From the NCBI GenBank assembly GCA_947305795.1, contig CAMZEK010000018.1, forward strand, positions 1 through 46,121: 46,121 nt of DNA, read 5' to 3'. The notes beneath the pieces were generated by a model, which saw only the letters and a program-made list of their open reading frames with translations, made no database searches and was not told the origin of the DNA. Position 1 is the first letter of the stretch; each line of letters starts with the position of its first letter. Positions 1 through 7,657 of this stretch are shown here, piece by piece. The DNA comes from an uncultured Bacteroidales bacterium (GTDB lineage: Bacteria; Bacteroidota; Bacteroidia; Bacteroidales; F082). The position numbers and the translations under genes were made by a program.

Positions 1-55
1 TAGAAACCATGGGGGTTCCTTGTTTGGACGAGGGTTCGACTCCCTCCATCTCCAC
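1..55 (+). ncRNA. ssrA: tmRNA (ssrA), 3' end only
   Basis: The first 55 bases read as the 3' end of a tmRNA. A T-arm with loop TTCGACT is flanked by the pairing stem GAGGG/CCCTC, and is followed by the 3' acceptor strand ending CTCCA-C. The acceptor 5' strand, tag reading frame and pseudoknots lie upstream of the window. The sequence after the acceptor runs into T residues, so the full CCA tail is not encoded. A tRNA 3' half is possible from this fragment alone, but the acceptor strand fits tmRNA better. Confidence 0.72.
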
Positions 56-66
56 TTTTTGAACGC

Positions 67-100
67 AAAACCCGTTGTATTTCAGCGGGTTTTATTTTTA
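67..100 (+). terminator. Rho-independent terminator after tmRNA
   Basis: An 8-bp stem AAAACCCG/CGGGTTTT encloses an 11-nt loop and is followed by a T-rich tract. It lies just downstream of the tmRNA 3' end and 19 nt before the next gene, so it probably ends ssrA transcription. Confidence 0.75.
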
Positions 101-118
101 AATTGTTAGAATCAGACC

Positions 119-757
119 ATGATAGAGGAAAAGAACAGAAAACTAAGCGAGAAAGAACAAAGACGTTTGAGCATTTTCGAAGAGACCTGCGAGAAGCTTT
201 CCCTGCAAGGTTACAAAAAGACCAATCTGACTATTGGCATCGTTAAGGCAAACCTTTTCGTATTATTGCTCACTATCCCGGTCGTGGCCATCGGGGTGCT
301 ACTCTTTGTTTGGAAAAACCCGATAGAACTTTTAATGCCTTCTCCACAAGGAAGCCTTCTATTTATCGTATTGTTTGTTGTACTCGTCGTGGCACATGAG
401 CTTATCCACGGGCTGACTTGGAGCTTGTTTTCCGAACAACATTTCAAAGACATAGAATTTGGTTTCATGAAAGAATATCTTACCCCATACTGCACATGTA
501 GGGTACCTATGTCGAAAAACCACTACATCTTAGGTGCTTTGATGCCTTGTATTATTCTTGGAATCCTTCCAACCGCATTGGGGATTCTGTTAGGGTCGCA
601 CCTCCTGTTTTGGATTGGAATCGTCATGATATTGTCGGCAGGCGGCGATATAATGATTGTGGCGAAAGTCCTTGCCCATAAGAGCCAAGACGAATCCCAA
701 GAGATTCTTGTCTATGACCACCCGACGCAGGCAGGCTCGGTGATTTTTGAAAGGTAA
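119..757 (+). CDS. DUF3267-type membrane zincin (putative metalloprotease)
   Basis: A 212-residue membrane protein with a charged N-terminus and several hydrophobic segments, roughly residues 40-64, 79-98, 135-160 and 163-183. At the end of the second segment is the zinc-protease motif HELIH (residues 93-97), which matches the putative zincin peptidase family DUF3267. These are expected to be integral membrane metallopeptidases; the substrate is unknown. The start is the first ATG after the ssrA terminator. The gene appears to be monocistronic, with 260 bp to the next gene. Family assignment rests on HEXXH within a membrane segment and overall size; a third zinc ligand was not identified with certainty. 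Confidence 0.75.
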   Translation: MIEEKNRKLSEKEQRRLSIFEETCEKLSLQGYKKTNLTIGIVKANLFVLLLTIPVVAIGVLLFVWKNPIELLMPSPQGSLLFIVLFVVLVVAHELIHGLTWSLFSEQHFKDIEFGFMKEYLTPYCTCRVPMSKNHYILGALMPCIILGILPTALGILLGSHLLFWIGIVMILSAGGDIMIVAKVLAHKSQDESQEILVYDHPTQAGSVIFER

Positions 758-930
758 AGAGAACTCGGGATGACAAAGAGCTGATACTTGCCAACTCCAC
801 TCTTGAGGGCGTTTCCTATAGCGTTTATAATGTGTTTCTATTGACACCTTCTCTATTTTTCATGCCGCAAAGGTAAGCATTATTTTACTGCGAGCTATAA
901 TTTGGTTATCCAGCATAAGCTATATTTTTA

Positions 931-938
931 TATTTTTG
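931..938 (+). promoter_or_regulatory. -7 promoter element (TATTTTTG)
   Basis: A perfect match to the Bacteroidota -7 consensus TAnnTTTG, 80 bp upstream of the lipoprotein start at 1019. There is no convincing -33 TTTG at the usual 18-21 bp spacing. The rest of 758-1018 shows nothing else recognisable. Confidence 0.45.
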
Positions 939-1018
939 CGACCATAAACCAAGTCTTACATCCATTTCTGAAAATCAAACCATAAAAGTTGCGCCCGACA
1001 CAAAAAAGGGATATAAAG

Positions 1019-1807
1019 ATGAAAAACAAACTATTGCATTTTGCAGTATGCATCATGGTTTCAATGACGGCGTGCTCATCCAAAACCATCACTTATTCCG
1101 TTGACGGTGAGAGACCACAAGAGAAGTACAGTGTAAAACTCGAGCCAAGAAACAATCCTTTTGTCCAGCTACACTTTTACCGAGGCGAGGCCGTGAAAGG
1201 TTTCAAACACAGATCCAGCTCCCGTCCTATGATTGCAGAAGAGTTTCTCATCGCCATCATGTACACGAATGGCATCGCTTGCGGTGACACCATGTACAAT
1301 TTCATCCCAAAGGATGAAGTGTACACTTATTCCGTCGATTTCAAGGAGGAGGTAATCCCCGACTATCATGTTCTACTGCGCGACCTGGTGCGCTATGGCG
1401 GCCTTTCTTGCGACACCACCTATGCCCAAGAAACCTATCGCCTTGTTGTCTCTGACTCAACAACCTTAAACAATACGATTTGCCAACAAACCATTCAGCC
1501 TATAGGCAACTCTCCAAGATATGATGAAAAAGGCAATTGGAAATATGTTGACCATACTGAAACATTGGATGGCAGCCAGCCTCAAATGTTGGCTTCATTA
1601 GTCAGTGCTTTACGTTATTACTGGCATATACCCGTATTCGTTGATTCTCATTTGAACAATAGGATTTACCTTGATGTCGACCCATCCGATTTTGCCGATC
1701 CGGATTTGAGCTTTGACGCGGTTAACGCCCTCCTTCAGACAAAATTCGGCTTAACGATGGTTCCAGCAGACACTCCTATGCCTATCTTTACCTTCAGTGT
1801 CAAATAG
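1019..1807 (+). CDS. Lipoprotein with DUF3738-like C-terminal end
   Basis: A 262-residue predicted lipoprotein. I start it at the ATG at 1019 because this gives a clean signal peptide (KNKLLHFAVCIMVSM) ending in a lipobox with Cys at TAC-SS; an upstream in-frame TTG at 989 adds only a charged leader. The last ~75 residues (LVSALRYYWHIPVFVD ... FDAVNALLQTKFGLTMVP) resemble the end of the DUF3738 family, where a small alpha/beta unit ends in a 'QLGL-L' pattern. That similarity is from memory and is moderate. No catalytic motif is visible. The next gene converges on it from the other strand, so it is probably a single-gene unit. Confidence 0.6.
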   Translation: MKNKLLHFAVCIMVSMTACSSKTITYSVDGERPQEKYSVKLEPRNNPFVQLHFYRGEAVKGFKHRSSSRPMIAEEFLIAIMYTNGIACGDTMYNFIPKDEVYTYSVDFKEEVIPDYHVLLRDLVRYGGLSCDTTYAQETYRLVVSDSTTLNNTICQQTIQPIGNSPRYDEKGNWKYVDHTETLDGSQPQMLASLVSALRYYWHIPVFVDSHLNNRIYLDVDPSDFADPDLSFDAVNALLQTKFGLTMVPADTPMPIFTFSVK

Positions 1808-1883
1808 GTAAGCACAAGATGCAATTTATAAAACCAACGTCATTATTGCTCCACAAAGCCCTAAGATGAACAGTATTCGTTTT

Positions 1884-2933
1884 TTATTGTTCCTTAAACC
1901 CCCAAGCCGTTCTTGCAAAGATTTCCCTTATGGCGGTATAAGACAATTCGGCTTCATTTTTGATATTGGTTCGTGACGAAAACATGCCATAGCCTCCATC
2001 GATATTGGTATAAACCGAAACGAGCGACATTGGGCTGTTCAGTTGCGCTTGATGCGATGCGTAGTAAGCGCCCAACTCTTGACCGCCAGCACTGATGTAA
2101 ATCTCAAAACTACCAATGTGACGGATCACATTGGGATGGTTGGCATCAATTATAGTATCACCGCCAATAGCGTTTTCCAACTCCTCAAACAACCAATCGG
2201 CCGGACACGTAACGTAATAAACATTATCTGCAGAGGATGCGTATTCATAGACAAGCTTTGTGCCAAACGAGTTGCTGATGCTTTTCCACTCCACCTCCTG
2301 GTTTCCATGTTGTTCGCTATAATTGAACTGGATTTTCACACTATAAATAGCAGCCATGTCGTCGCCTATGAAACTAATCTTCACAACGTCAGGGTGTATC
2401 GTATGGAAATTCACATAATTCGTTAGGACACGAAACTCATCGTTGCCGACCATGCCCGTTTGGGCTGTTACTGTGTCGCCATCCGGTTTGACCACCACAA
2501 GCTTGTACTTATACCTATTCCCATCTGTGCCACTAATGAATCGTCTTGTGGTGTAATAGATAATTTGGTCAGGGGAATAAAATGTGCCTGCCTCTTTGTT
2601 ATGTATGGTCATCGTGTCAAGCACAAGCTCACGCCCCGTAGGTAGAAAATCCCCGCCATGGGTACTTTTCAGTTCTATGATGCGGGCATCTAGTTTGCCA
2701 GGATAGTTGCTCGAATCGTATATCATTGCCACATCCGAGGCTTCAATGGGATTGTCGTTGGTGCCACAAAAAGCACGGGTGATTTTCACATAATTAGTGT
2801 CTGCCCTGATATCGAGCAAGGCATAAATGATAGGGACGTCCTTGTAGTCGGCATAAAGGTCCACACCCGTACTACATGACGAAAAAGCCACGACGAAAAG
2901 CAATAAGACCGGTATAAAGCGTATGTTCCTCAT
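1884..2933 (-). CDS. Exported lipoprotein, DUF4249-like
   Basis: A 349-residue protein with an N-terminal signal (RNIRFIPVLLLFVVAFSSC) and lipobox Cys, followed by a beta-rich secreted region with few charged clusters. The C-terminal part contains a 'VYTNIDGGYGMF' pattern reminiscent of DUF4249 lipoproteins of Bacteroidota, often found near outer-membrane or T9SS functions. The name is tentative and the function unknown. It faces away from the tRNA-Arg unit and converges with the upstream lipoprotein gene. It has a near-consensus A/T-rich promoter region at ~2955-2980. Confidence 0.6.
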   Translation of the reverse strand: MRNIRFIPVLLLFVVAFSSCSTGVDLYADYKDVPIIYALLDIRADTNYVKITRAFCGTNDNPIEASDVAMIYDSSNYPGKLDARIIELKSTHGGDFLPTGRELVLDTMTIHNKEAGTFYSPDQIIYYTTRRFISGTDGNRYKYKLVVVKPDGDTVTAQTGMVGNDEFRVLTNYVNFHTIHPDVVKISFIGDDMAAIYSVKIQFNYSEQHGNQEVEWKSISNSFGTKLVYEYASSADNVYYVTCPADWLFEELENAIGGDTIIDANHPNVIRHIGSFEIYISAGGQELGAYYASHQAQLNSPMSLVSVYTNIDGGYGMFSSRTNIKNEAELSYTAIREIFARTAWGFKEQ

Positions 2934-3042
2934 GTCGAAACGCTGGTTTGATTGCGCAAAATAAATAAATATTTATTGTTTTTGCAACTTTGTTTTGAAA
3001 ACATTTTTTCCGCATATCGGCTTCCGAGAGGAATAAAAGCCT

Positions 3043-3050
3043 TATCTTTG
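3043..3050 (+). promoter_or_regulatory. -7 promoter element for tRNA-Arg unit
   Basis: TATCTTTG matches TAnnTTTG and lies 88 bp before the tRNA-Arg. Transcription would produce a leader containing two hairpins, 3058-3076 (AGAAGT/ACTTCT) and 3091-3112 (GCCAATGGT/ACCAgTTGGC). Confidence 0.6.
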
Positions 3051-3138
3051 CAGCCCGAGAAGTGTTGCAGACTTCTAGATTCGATTCACGGCCAATGGTA
3101 TAACCAGTTGGCTATGAGAATGTTGTAAAAGACGGTTT

Positions 3139-3210
3139 GGACCCGTAGTTTAATGGATAAAATAAAGGATTCCGGTTCCTTAGCTCAGGGTTCGATTCCC
3201 TGCGGGTTCA
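3139..3210 (+). tRNA. tRNA-Arg (anticodon CCG)
   Basis: A 72-nt cloverleaf. Acceptor GGACCCG pairs with CGGGTTC; D-stem GTTT/AAAT; anticodon stem AAGGA/TCCTT with loop TTCCGGT, giving anticodon CCG, which reads CGG (Arg). T-stem CAGGG/CCCTG has loop TTCGATT, and the discriminator is A. Only CC of the CCA tail follows, so CCA completion is presumably enzymatic. It is followed at once by a strong hairpin terminator. Confidence 0.95.
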
Positions 3211-3212
3211 CC

Positions 3213-3247
3213 GATGAAAAAACCAGGCACAGCCTGGTTTTTTCATC
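3213..3247. terminator. Bidirectional terminator between tRNA-Arg and the Smr gene
   Basis: A perfect 16-bp inverted repeat (GATGAAAAAACCAGGC and its complement) with a 3-nt loop. The A-run and T-run flanking the G+C core make it usable from both strands. The stop codon of the minus-strand DUF2027-Smr gene (3243-3245) lies inside the arm. Confidence 0.9.
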
Positions 3248-4331
3248 GTTTGTCAGTAATCATCACGTCAATGGCACCCACACCGAACTTGGCAATGCTG
3301 GCCATACGGTTTTCGGTGTTGTGGTAGTTCTTAAGTTCCTCAATGATAGCATTTTTCAACACGCCGTTGCCCACGCCGTGAATGAAAGTTACCTTGTTGT
3401 AGTCGGCGGCGATGGCACTATCGAGCATCTTTTTGAAGTAGTCCTTCTGAATATTGAACATGTCGTGGCTCGAAAGGCCGAGGATGTTATCCACCAACTC
3501 GCCTATGTGCAAGTCTACGACGGCCTCGCCAGGAGCGGTCTTGTGTTTGTCGATAGGAGCCTCTTGTTTTACCAAAGTCTTCGCAGCGGCATGAGAACCA
3601 ATGCCTTCCTTCATGATTTTAGTGAAATCTCCGTCGCCATGTTTCAGCGCAATCAGTTCGGAAAGACAAATCATCACCGATTTTTCGCCCAACACGCCCG
3701 AAGGGACATAGCTGCCCTCATTGAAGAAGCGTCCCGAACGCAGCGAGAACGGTGCATTCAGCGGAAGCAACACAGACTCAGACGTCTCCGCAGTGAAAAC
3801 CGCCTGCACCACGCCGTTGAGCCAATACTCCAAATCGTCGCGTGAGATGGTTTCCACCACCACCTTTTCGTATTTGTCCACCTGCCCGTAGTCCACGTTC
3901 ACAAACTGTGCCTCCTCCTTGATGGTGAAGGTGTAAAGCATCTCGAAAGGCGTGTGGTTCACCAAGACCACGTCAATCTGGCCCGTGAGAAGCCATTGCT
4001 GTTCGTGAGGCACGAAAGCCATGTAAACGCCCTCTTTTTCAGCACCTTTGGCATGACGGCGCAGACCGCCTTTTCGGGCTGCCTCAGCCTGTTCCTGCTC
4101 CAAAAGCACCTTGCCTTGCACCTCCTTCTGTATATTATCAACTGCTTGCTGCTGTTTGGTTTGCGCAGGCTGAGAGCGATAATCGAGCACCAGATCTGTA
4201 TTCAGAGTGGGGATTTCGAAGCCGTCCTCCACCTCCACCATCACCATGCGTGAGTCGATGATTTTCGTGACCTTTCCACCGCCAATAGTGCTGAGGAAGT
4301 TCACTTTGTCGCCAATCTTAAATTCTGCCAT
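3243..4331 (-). CDS. DUF2027 domain protein with C-terminal Smr domain
   Basis: A 362-residue cytoplasmic protein. I start at the ATG at 4331 (MAEFKIGDKVNFLS); an open frame continues upstream but runs through the promoter. The N-terminus (~1-60) resembles the small KOW-like fold found at the start of MutS2-type proteins. The middle part matches the Bacteroidota DUF2027 region. The C-terminus (~280-362) is an Smr domain with the expected DLH (VVDLHIGEL) and HGVGNGVL motifs. Smr domains are nucleic-acid nicking or RNA-cleaving modules, so a role in nucleic-acid or ribosome processing is likely but untested. It is divergent from the MbnP-like gene. Confidence 0.88.
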   Translation of the reverse strand: MAEFKIGDKVNFLSTIGGGKVTKIIDSRMVMVEVEDGFEIPTLNTDLVLDYRSQPAQTKQQQAVDNIQKEVQGKVLLEQEQAEAARKGGLRRHAKGAEKEGVYMAFVPHEQQWLLTGQIDVVLVNHTPFEMLYTFTIKEEAQFVNVDYGQVDKYEKVVVETISRDDLEYWLNGVVQAVFTAETSESVLLPLNAPFSLRSGRFFNEGSYVPSGVLGEKSVMICLSELIALKHGDGDFTKIMKEGIGSHAAAKTLVKQEAPIDKHKTAPGEAVVDLHIGELVDNILGLSSHDMFNIQKDYFKKMLDSAIAADYNKVTFIHGVGNGVLKNAIIEELKNYHNTENRMASIAKFGVGAIDVMITDKR

Positions 4332-4352
4332 AACTTTTTCGATTTTGAGGCG

Positions 4353-4360
4353 CAAAGATA
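4353..4360 (-). promoter_or_regulatory. -7 promoter element for DUF2027-Smr gene
   Basis: On the minus strand this reads TATCTTTG, a perfect TAnnTTTG, 22 bp upstream of the ATG at 4331. It supports the downstream start rather than the longer open frame. Confidence 0.6.
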
Positions 4361-4430
4361 CACAATTTGGTAGGATTTTTGTAAACTTGCAGCCGAAATC
4401 GCAAGGTTCAACGAAGTTAATCAGAGCGCG

Positions 4431-5351
4431 ATGAAGAAAAGACACCTTTTAATTCTTGTTTTGGCCGTCATTTTGGCCTCCTGCACCAAACCAGCAGGCT
4501 ATGGCGGCCTTTATGTAAAAATCGACTATTCAATCAACGGCAAACCGCTGATTACCGATAGTTTATGCTATGTCAATGAAGCTGGGAACGAGTTCATGAT
4601 TACCGAAATCCAATGGTTCCTATCCCGAATTGAGCTTCAAGACGAGCACGGCGACTGGTTCCGCCTCGACCACAAAGAAGTGGAACTGCCCTTTTCCTAC
4701 ACCACGGATTGGGTTTTCTACATCGACACCAATATCCCTGAAAGCCAGACACTTGAAATCGCTCCCTTGCCCGTTGGACATTACAAGGTGTTACGTTTCA
4801 ACTTTGGCTTGAACGAAGACGACAACCAAAGCGGTCTGTTTAATAACCCGCCCGAGAGCAATATGTTTTGGCCCGAGCCCCTTGGCGGCGGCTATCACTA
4901 CATGAAGCTCAACGGAAAGTATCTCGCTGAAAACGGGCAACTTGCGCCGTTGAATATCCACTTGGGTATCGGACAAAATGAAGGCCACACCACATTTTAT
5001 CAAAACTACTTTACCATTGAGATGCCCATCGACTTCACCATCAAGGAAAACGCTGAAAACCAGCTTGATTTGACCATGATTGTCGACAATTGGTTCCACA
5101 ATCCCAACCTTTACGACTTCAACGAATGGGGCAGCGCCATCATGCAGAACCAAGCCGCACAACAAACCTTGAGGGAAAACGGACACGATGTCTTTTGGTG
5201 CAAGCAAAGCACTGAAAACCAAAATAATATAGGCATGAAAAACAGCGAAACCTTATTGGAAAAATTCAACAGCGCCATGCAAAAGGCCGCCCCGAAACCG
5301 CATTTTTGGACTTGGGACAACGTTAAGGAGAGGATGGAAGAAGGTAGGTAG
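4431..5351 (+). CDS. MbnP family copper-binding lipoprotein
   Basis: A 306-residue exported protein with lipobox signal (KKRHLLILVLAVILASC). It has the features of the MbnP family: an early beta region, a 'HYKVLRFNFGL' segment, a 'MFWPEPLGGGYHYMKLNG' segment (~residues 142-159) matching the family's 'M-W-...GY-f-k-eG' signature, and a late 'GHDVF' motif. In characterised pairs, MbnP binds copper after its di-heme partner MbnH converts a tryptophan to kynurenine. The partner gene follows after 16 bp, which strongly supports the assignment. There is an extra C-terminal tail of ~50 residues after the usual end. It is divergent from the Smr gene, with a -7-like TAAACTTG at 4382. Confidence 0.82.
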   Translation: MKKRHLLILVLAVILASCTKPAGYGGLYVKIDYSINGKPLITDSLCYVNEAGNEFMITEIQWFLSRIELQDEHGDWFRLDHKEVELPFSYTTDWVFYIDTNIPESQTLEIAPLPVGHYKVLRFNFGLNEDDNQSGLFNNPPESNMFWPEPLGGGYHYMKLNGKYLAENGQLAPLNIHLGIGQNEGHTTFYQNYFTIEMPIDFTIKENAENQLDLTMIVDNWFHNPNLYDFNEWGSAIMQNQAAQQTLRENGHDVFWCKQSTENQNNIGMKNSETLLEKFNSAMQKAAPKPHFWTWDNVKERMEEGR

Positions 5352-5367
5352 TAGGAGCAATAAAAAC

Positions 5368-6414
5368 ATGAGAGCAAAAGCATTCATACTCATTATTTGT
5401 ACGCTTCCGATTGTTTTGGCATCATGTCAGCCAGAGCAGGAAAAACCCTATCAACCAAAGCCTTACGAGCTTTCCCAACCCGCCTATTTCCCAAGTTTGA
5501 CCAACATTCCTGCTGACAATCCCATGGCCGAGGAAGGTGTGGCATTGGGTTGGAAACTCTTCTATGACCCTCGGTTGTCGGGTCGAGATGGAGCAGATGG
5601 CATCCGCAGTTGCGCCTCGTGCCACCATCAGGAGAACAACTTTGATTTTGGCGGCTCCGCTGGGCTTCACCATTCGGTGATGCCTTTGGTCAATCTGGCT
5701 TGGAACACAACTGGCTTGGGTTGGAACGGCGGTGTGGCCACCTTGGAGGATATGGTCTTGGCCGCCGTCACAAGTCCAGTCGAGATTAATGCGGATACTA
5801 ATCAGGTTGTCAGATACTTACAAAAAACCGAAGACTATCCGCCCCTGTTTGAGAAAGCCTTCGGCAGCCGCGACATCACCTTTGTCAATATAGAACGTGC
5901 CATTGCACAATTTGTGCGGAGTTTGGTCTCATCCGACAGCAAATTCGACCGCTACCTGCGCGGCGAGACGCAACTGAGCCAGGACGAATTGGAAGGCTAT
6001 TTGCTTTTCGTCACCGAAGACGGCGCCGACTGCTTCCACTGCCACGGCGGTGGTGGCAACGCCTTAATGACCACCAACTTGTTCTACAACAACGGCTTGG
6101 ATATCGACTTCAATGACCCGCAAGACCGCCATGCCGTCACGGGCAACCCCATGGACCGAGGCGTTTACAAAGCCCCTACTTTACGTAACATCGCTGTTTC
6201 GGCACCTTACATGCACGACGGTCGCTTCAATACCTTGGACGAAGTCATTGATTTCTACTCCGATAGCGTCAAAAACTCTGCGACCATCAGTCCGCTGATG
6301 CACCATGTAATGCAAGGTGGTGTGCGGCTTACGGAACAGGAAAAAATGCAGTTGAAGGCGTTTTTGAACACTTTGACGGATGAAACCTTTTTGAACAACC
6401 CAAACTACAAATAA
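5368..6414 (+). CDS. Di-heme cytochrome c peroxidase / MbnH-like oxidase (lipoprotein)
   Basis: A 348-residue protein with a signal peptide ending in a lipobox Cys at residue 20. Two c-type heme sites are visible: CASCH (82-86) and CFHCH (222-226). The late motif PYMHDGRF is typical of the MauG/cytochrome c peroxidase superfamily. Length and architecture fit a di-heme peroxidase. Because it directly follows an MbnP-like gene, an MbnH role (post-translational oxidation of the partner using hydrogen peroxide) is more likely than simple peroxide detoxification. It requires periplasmic heme attachment. It forms a two-gene operon with the MbnP gene. Confidence 0.9.
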   Translation: MRAKAFILIICTLPIVLASCQPEQEKPYQPKPYELSQPAYFPSLTNIPADNPMAEEGVALGWKLFYDPRLSGRDGADGIRSCASCHHQENNFDFGGSAGLHHSVMPLVNLAWNTTGLGWNGGVATLEDMVLAAVTSPVEINADTNQVVRYLQKTEDYPPLFEKAFGSRDITFVNIERAIAQFVRSLVSSDSKFDRYLRGETQLSQDELEGYLLFVTEDGADCFHCHGGGGNALMTTNLFYNNGLDIDFNDPQDRHAVTGNPMDRGVYKAPTLRNIAVSAPYMHDGRFNTLDEVIDFYSDSVKNSATISPLMHHVMQGGVRLTEQEKMQLKAFLNTLTDETFLNNPNYK

Positions 6415-6560
6415 TTATCACAAAACATTCAAAACTTACAAAACAATGAAAAGTCAGAAAAAGCGTGTGTCGACAGCACAACCGTGCGTCGCCGGAAAGC
6501 CGCCGGTTGGCAGCTTTCCCCAACCCCAAAAGGTTTTGTCGGTTTTGATAGTTTTGTGAC
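6415..6560 (+). repeat. Dispersed palindromic element, family A copy 1
   Basis: A ~146-bp imperfect palindrome starting directly after the MbnH-like stop codon and ending 13 bp before the radical-SAM start. Outer arms are ATCACAAAAC and GTTTTGTGAC; each arm has further CAAAAC/GTTTTG units. The centre is the hairpin GGAAAGCCGCC-GGTT-GGCAGCTTTCC (6494-6519). A second copy occurs at 15396-15525. Confidence 0.8.
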
Positions 6561-6573
6561 AAAAAAAGAAACA

Positions 6574-7572
6574 ATGATATTCCCTTGGGGTGACCAACGC
6601 CGTTTCAATAGCTACAGCAACTACTTCACGAAGCAGTTTGGCGGGCGCGTGCAGAAAATCAGCATCGACGCGGGCTTCAGTTGTCCCAACCGCGACGGCA
6701 AAATCAGCATAGGCGGCTGCACGTTTTGCAGCAACGCGGCCTTCAATCCCTCTTACTGTCAGCCCGAGAAAAGCATCCGCCAACAGATTGAGGAAGGTAT
6801 TGCGTTTCACCAACGGCGTTATCGCAGGGCAAATAAGTATTTGGCTTATTTTCAGCCGTTTTCGAATACTTATAAGCCACTAGAGGAGTTGAAAAGGATT
6901 TACAGTCAGGCTTTGGAAGGCATAGATTCCATCCCCGCACTTTCATACACACGGAATGACATGCCTTCCAAACAACCAAAAATCGTCGGCATCATCATTG
7001 GCACGCGCCCCGATTTGATTGACGAGGCTATCTTGCAGCATCTCAACGAGATACAGAAAACCCACTATGTCATGTTGGAATATGGCGTGGAGAGCATCTA
7101 TAACGAGACTTTAAAGCGCGTCAACCGAGGTCACGACTTTGCCACGGCAGAAAAGGCCATCCGCATGACTGCCGACTACGGCATACCTTGCGGGGCACAC
7201 TTCATTTTCGGTCTACCCGGCGAAACCAAAGCCATGATGCTCGATGCCGCCGACACCATCTCACGACTACCTTTGACCACGGTCAAGTTTCACCAACTGC
7301 AAATCTTCAAGGGCACACAGATGGCCGAGGAATACCAACAGCACCCCGAGCATTTCCATCTCTTTGATTTAGAGGAATATATCGATTTCGTCATCGACTT
7401 TGCCGAGTGCCTCAACCCCAACATCGTTATCGAACGTTTTGCCGGCGAGGTGCCGCCACGCTACCTCGTCTCCGAGCCCTGGATGAAGCTGCGCTACGAC
7501 GCGGTTTTGAACCGCATCGAGAAGCGGATGGAGGAACGTGGGGCTTGGCAGGGGCGGCTGTACCATCCATAA
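6574..7572 (+). CDS. TIGR01212-family radical SAM protein (YhcC-like)
   Basis: A 332-residue radical SAM enzyme. The start is the ATG at 6574 (MIFPWGDQRRFNSY); upstream in-frame sequence belongs to the family A repeat. The iron-sulfur motif is the long-spaced form, Cys37-X11-Cys49-X2-Cys52 (CPNRDG...GGCTFC), diagnostic of the YhcC/TIGR01212 group. Further support comes from 'EYGVES', 'RVNRGHD' and 'GLPGETK' in the expected order. The reaction of this family is not established to my knowledge. It is followed by the hsdM promoter, so it probably ends its own unit. Confidence 0.9.
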   Translation: MIFPWGDQRRFNSYSNYFTKQFGGRVQKISIDAGFSCPNRDGKISIGGCTFCSNAAFNPSYCQPEKSIRQQIEEGIAFHQRRYRRANKYLAYFQPFSNTYKPLEELKRIYSQALEGIDSIPALSYTRNDMPSKQPKIVGIIIGTRPDLIDEAILQHLNEIQKTHYVMLEYGVESIYNETLKRVNRGHDFATAEKAIRMTADYGIPCGAHFIFGLPGETKAMMLDAADTISRLPLTTVKFHQLQIFKGTQMAEEYQQHPEHFHLFDLEEYIDFVIDFAECLNPNIVIERFAGEVPPRYLVSEPWMKLRYDAVLNRIEKRMEERGAWQGRLYHP

Positions 7573-7610
7573 GAATCTCTCCTTAGAGCGACCTTTTTTC
7601 ATATTCCATA

Positions 7611-7639
7611 TTGAACAAGGAGTTTTTTCCTTATTTTTG
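7611..7639 (+). promoter_or_regulatory. Promoter of the hsdM operon
   Basis: TTG at 7611-7613, an 18-bp spacer, then TATTTTTG (7632-7639), fitting the Bacteroidota -33/-7 promoter. It lies 18 bp before the ATG at 7658 and shows that the upstream in-frame extension (to 7538) is not coding. Confidence 0.75.
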
Positions 7640-7657
7640 CAGCATATCAAATTGAAT

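Noticed and set aside
3051..3138. A second, degenerate tRNA upstream of tRNA-Arg (GATTCGATTC looks like a T-arm)
   Set aside because: The bases flanking TTCGATT do not pair and no acceptor stem or anticodon arm can be formed.
7538..7657. Longer N-terminus for the first hsdM
   Set aside because: The extension covers the end of the radical-SAM gene and the promoter at 7611-7639; HsdM homology begins at the ATG at 7658.
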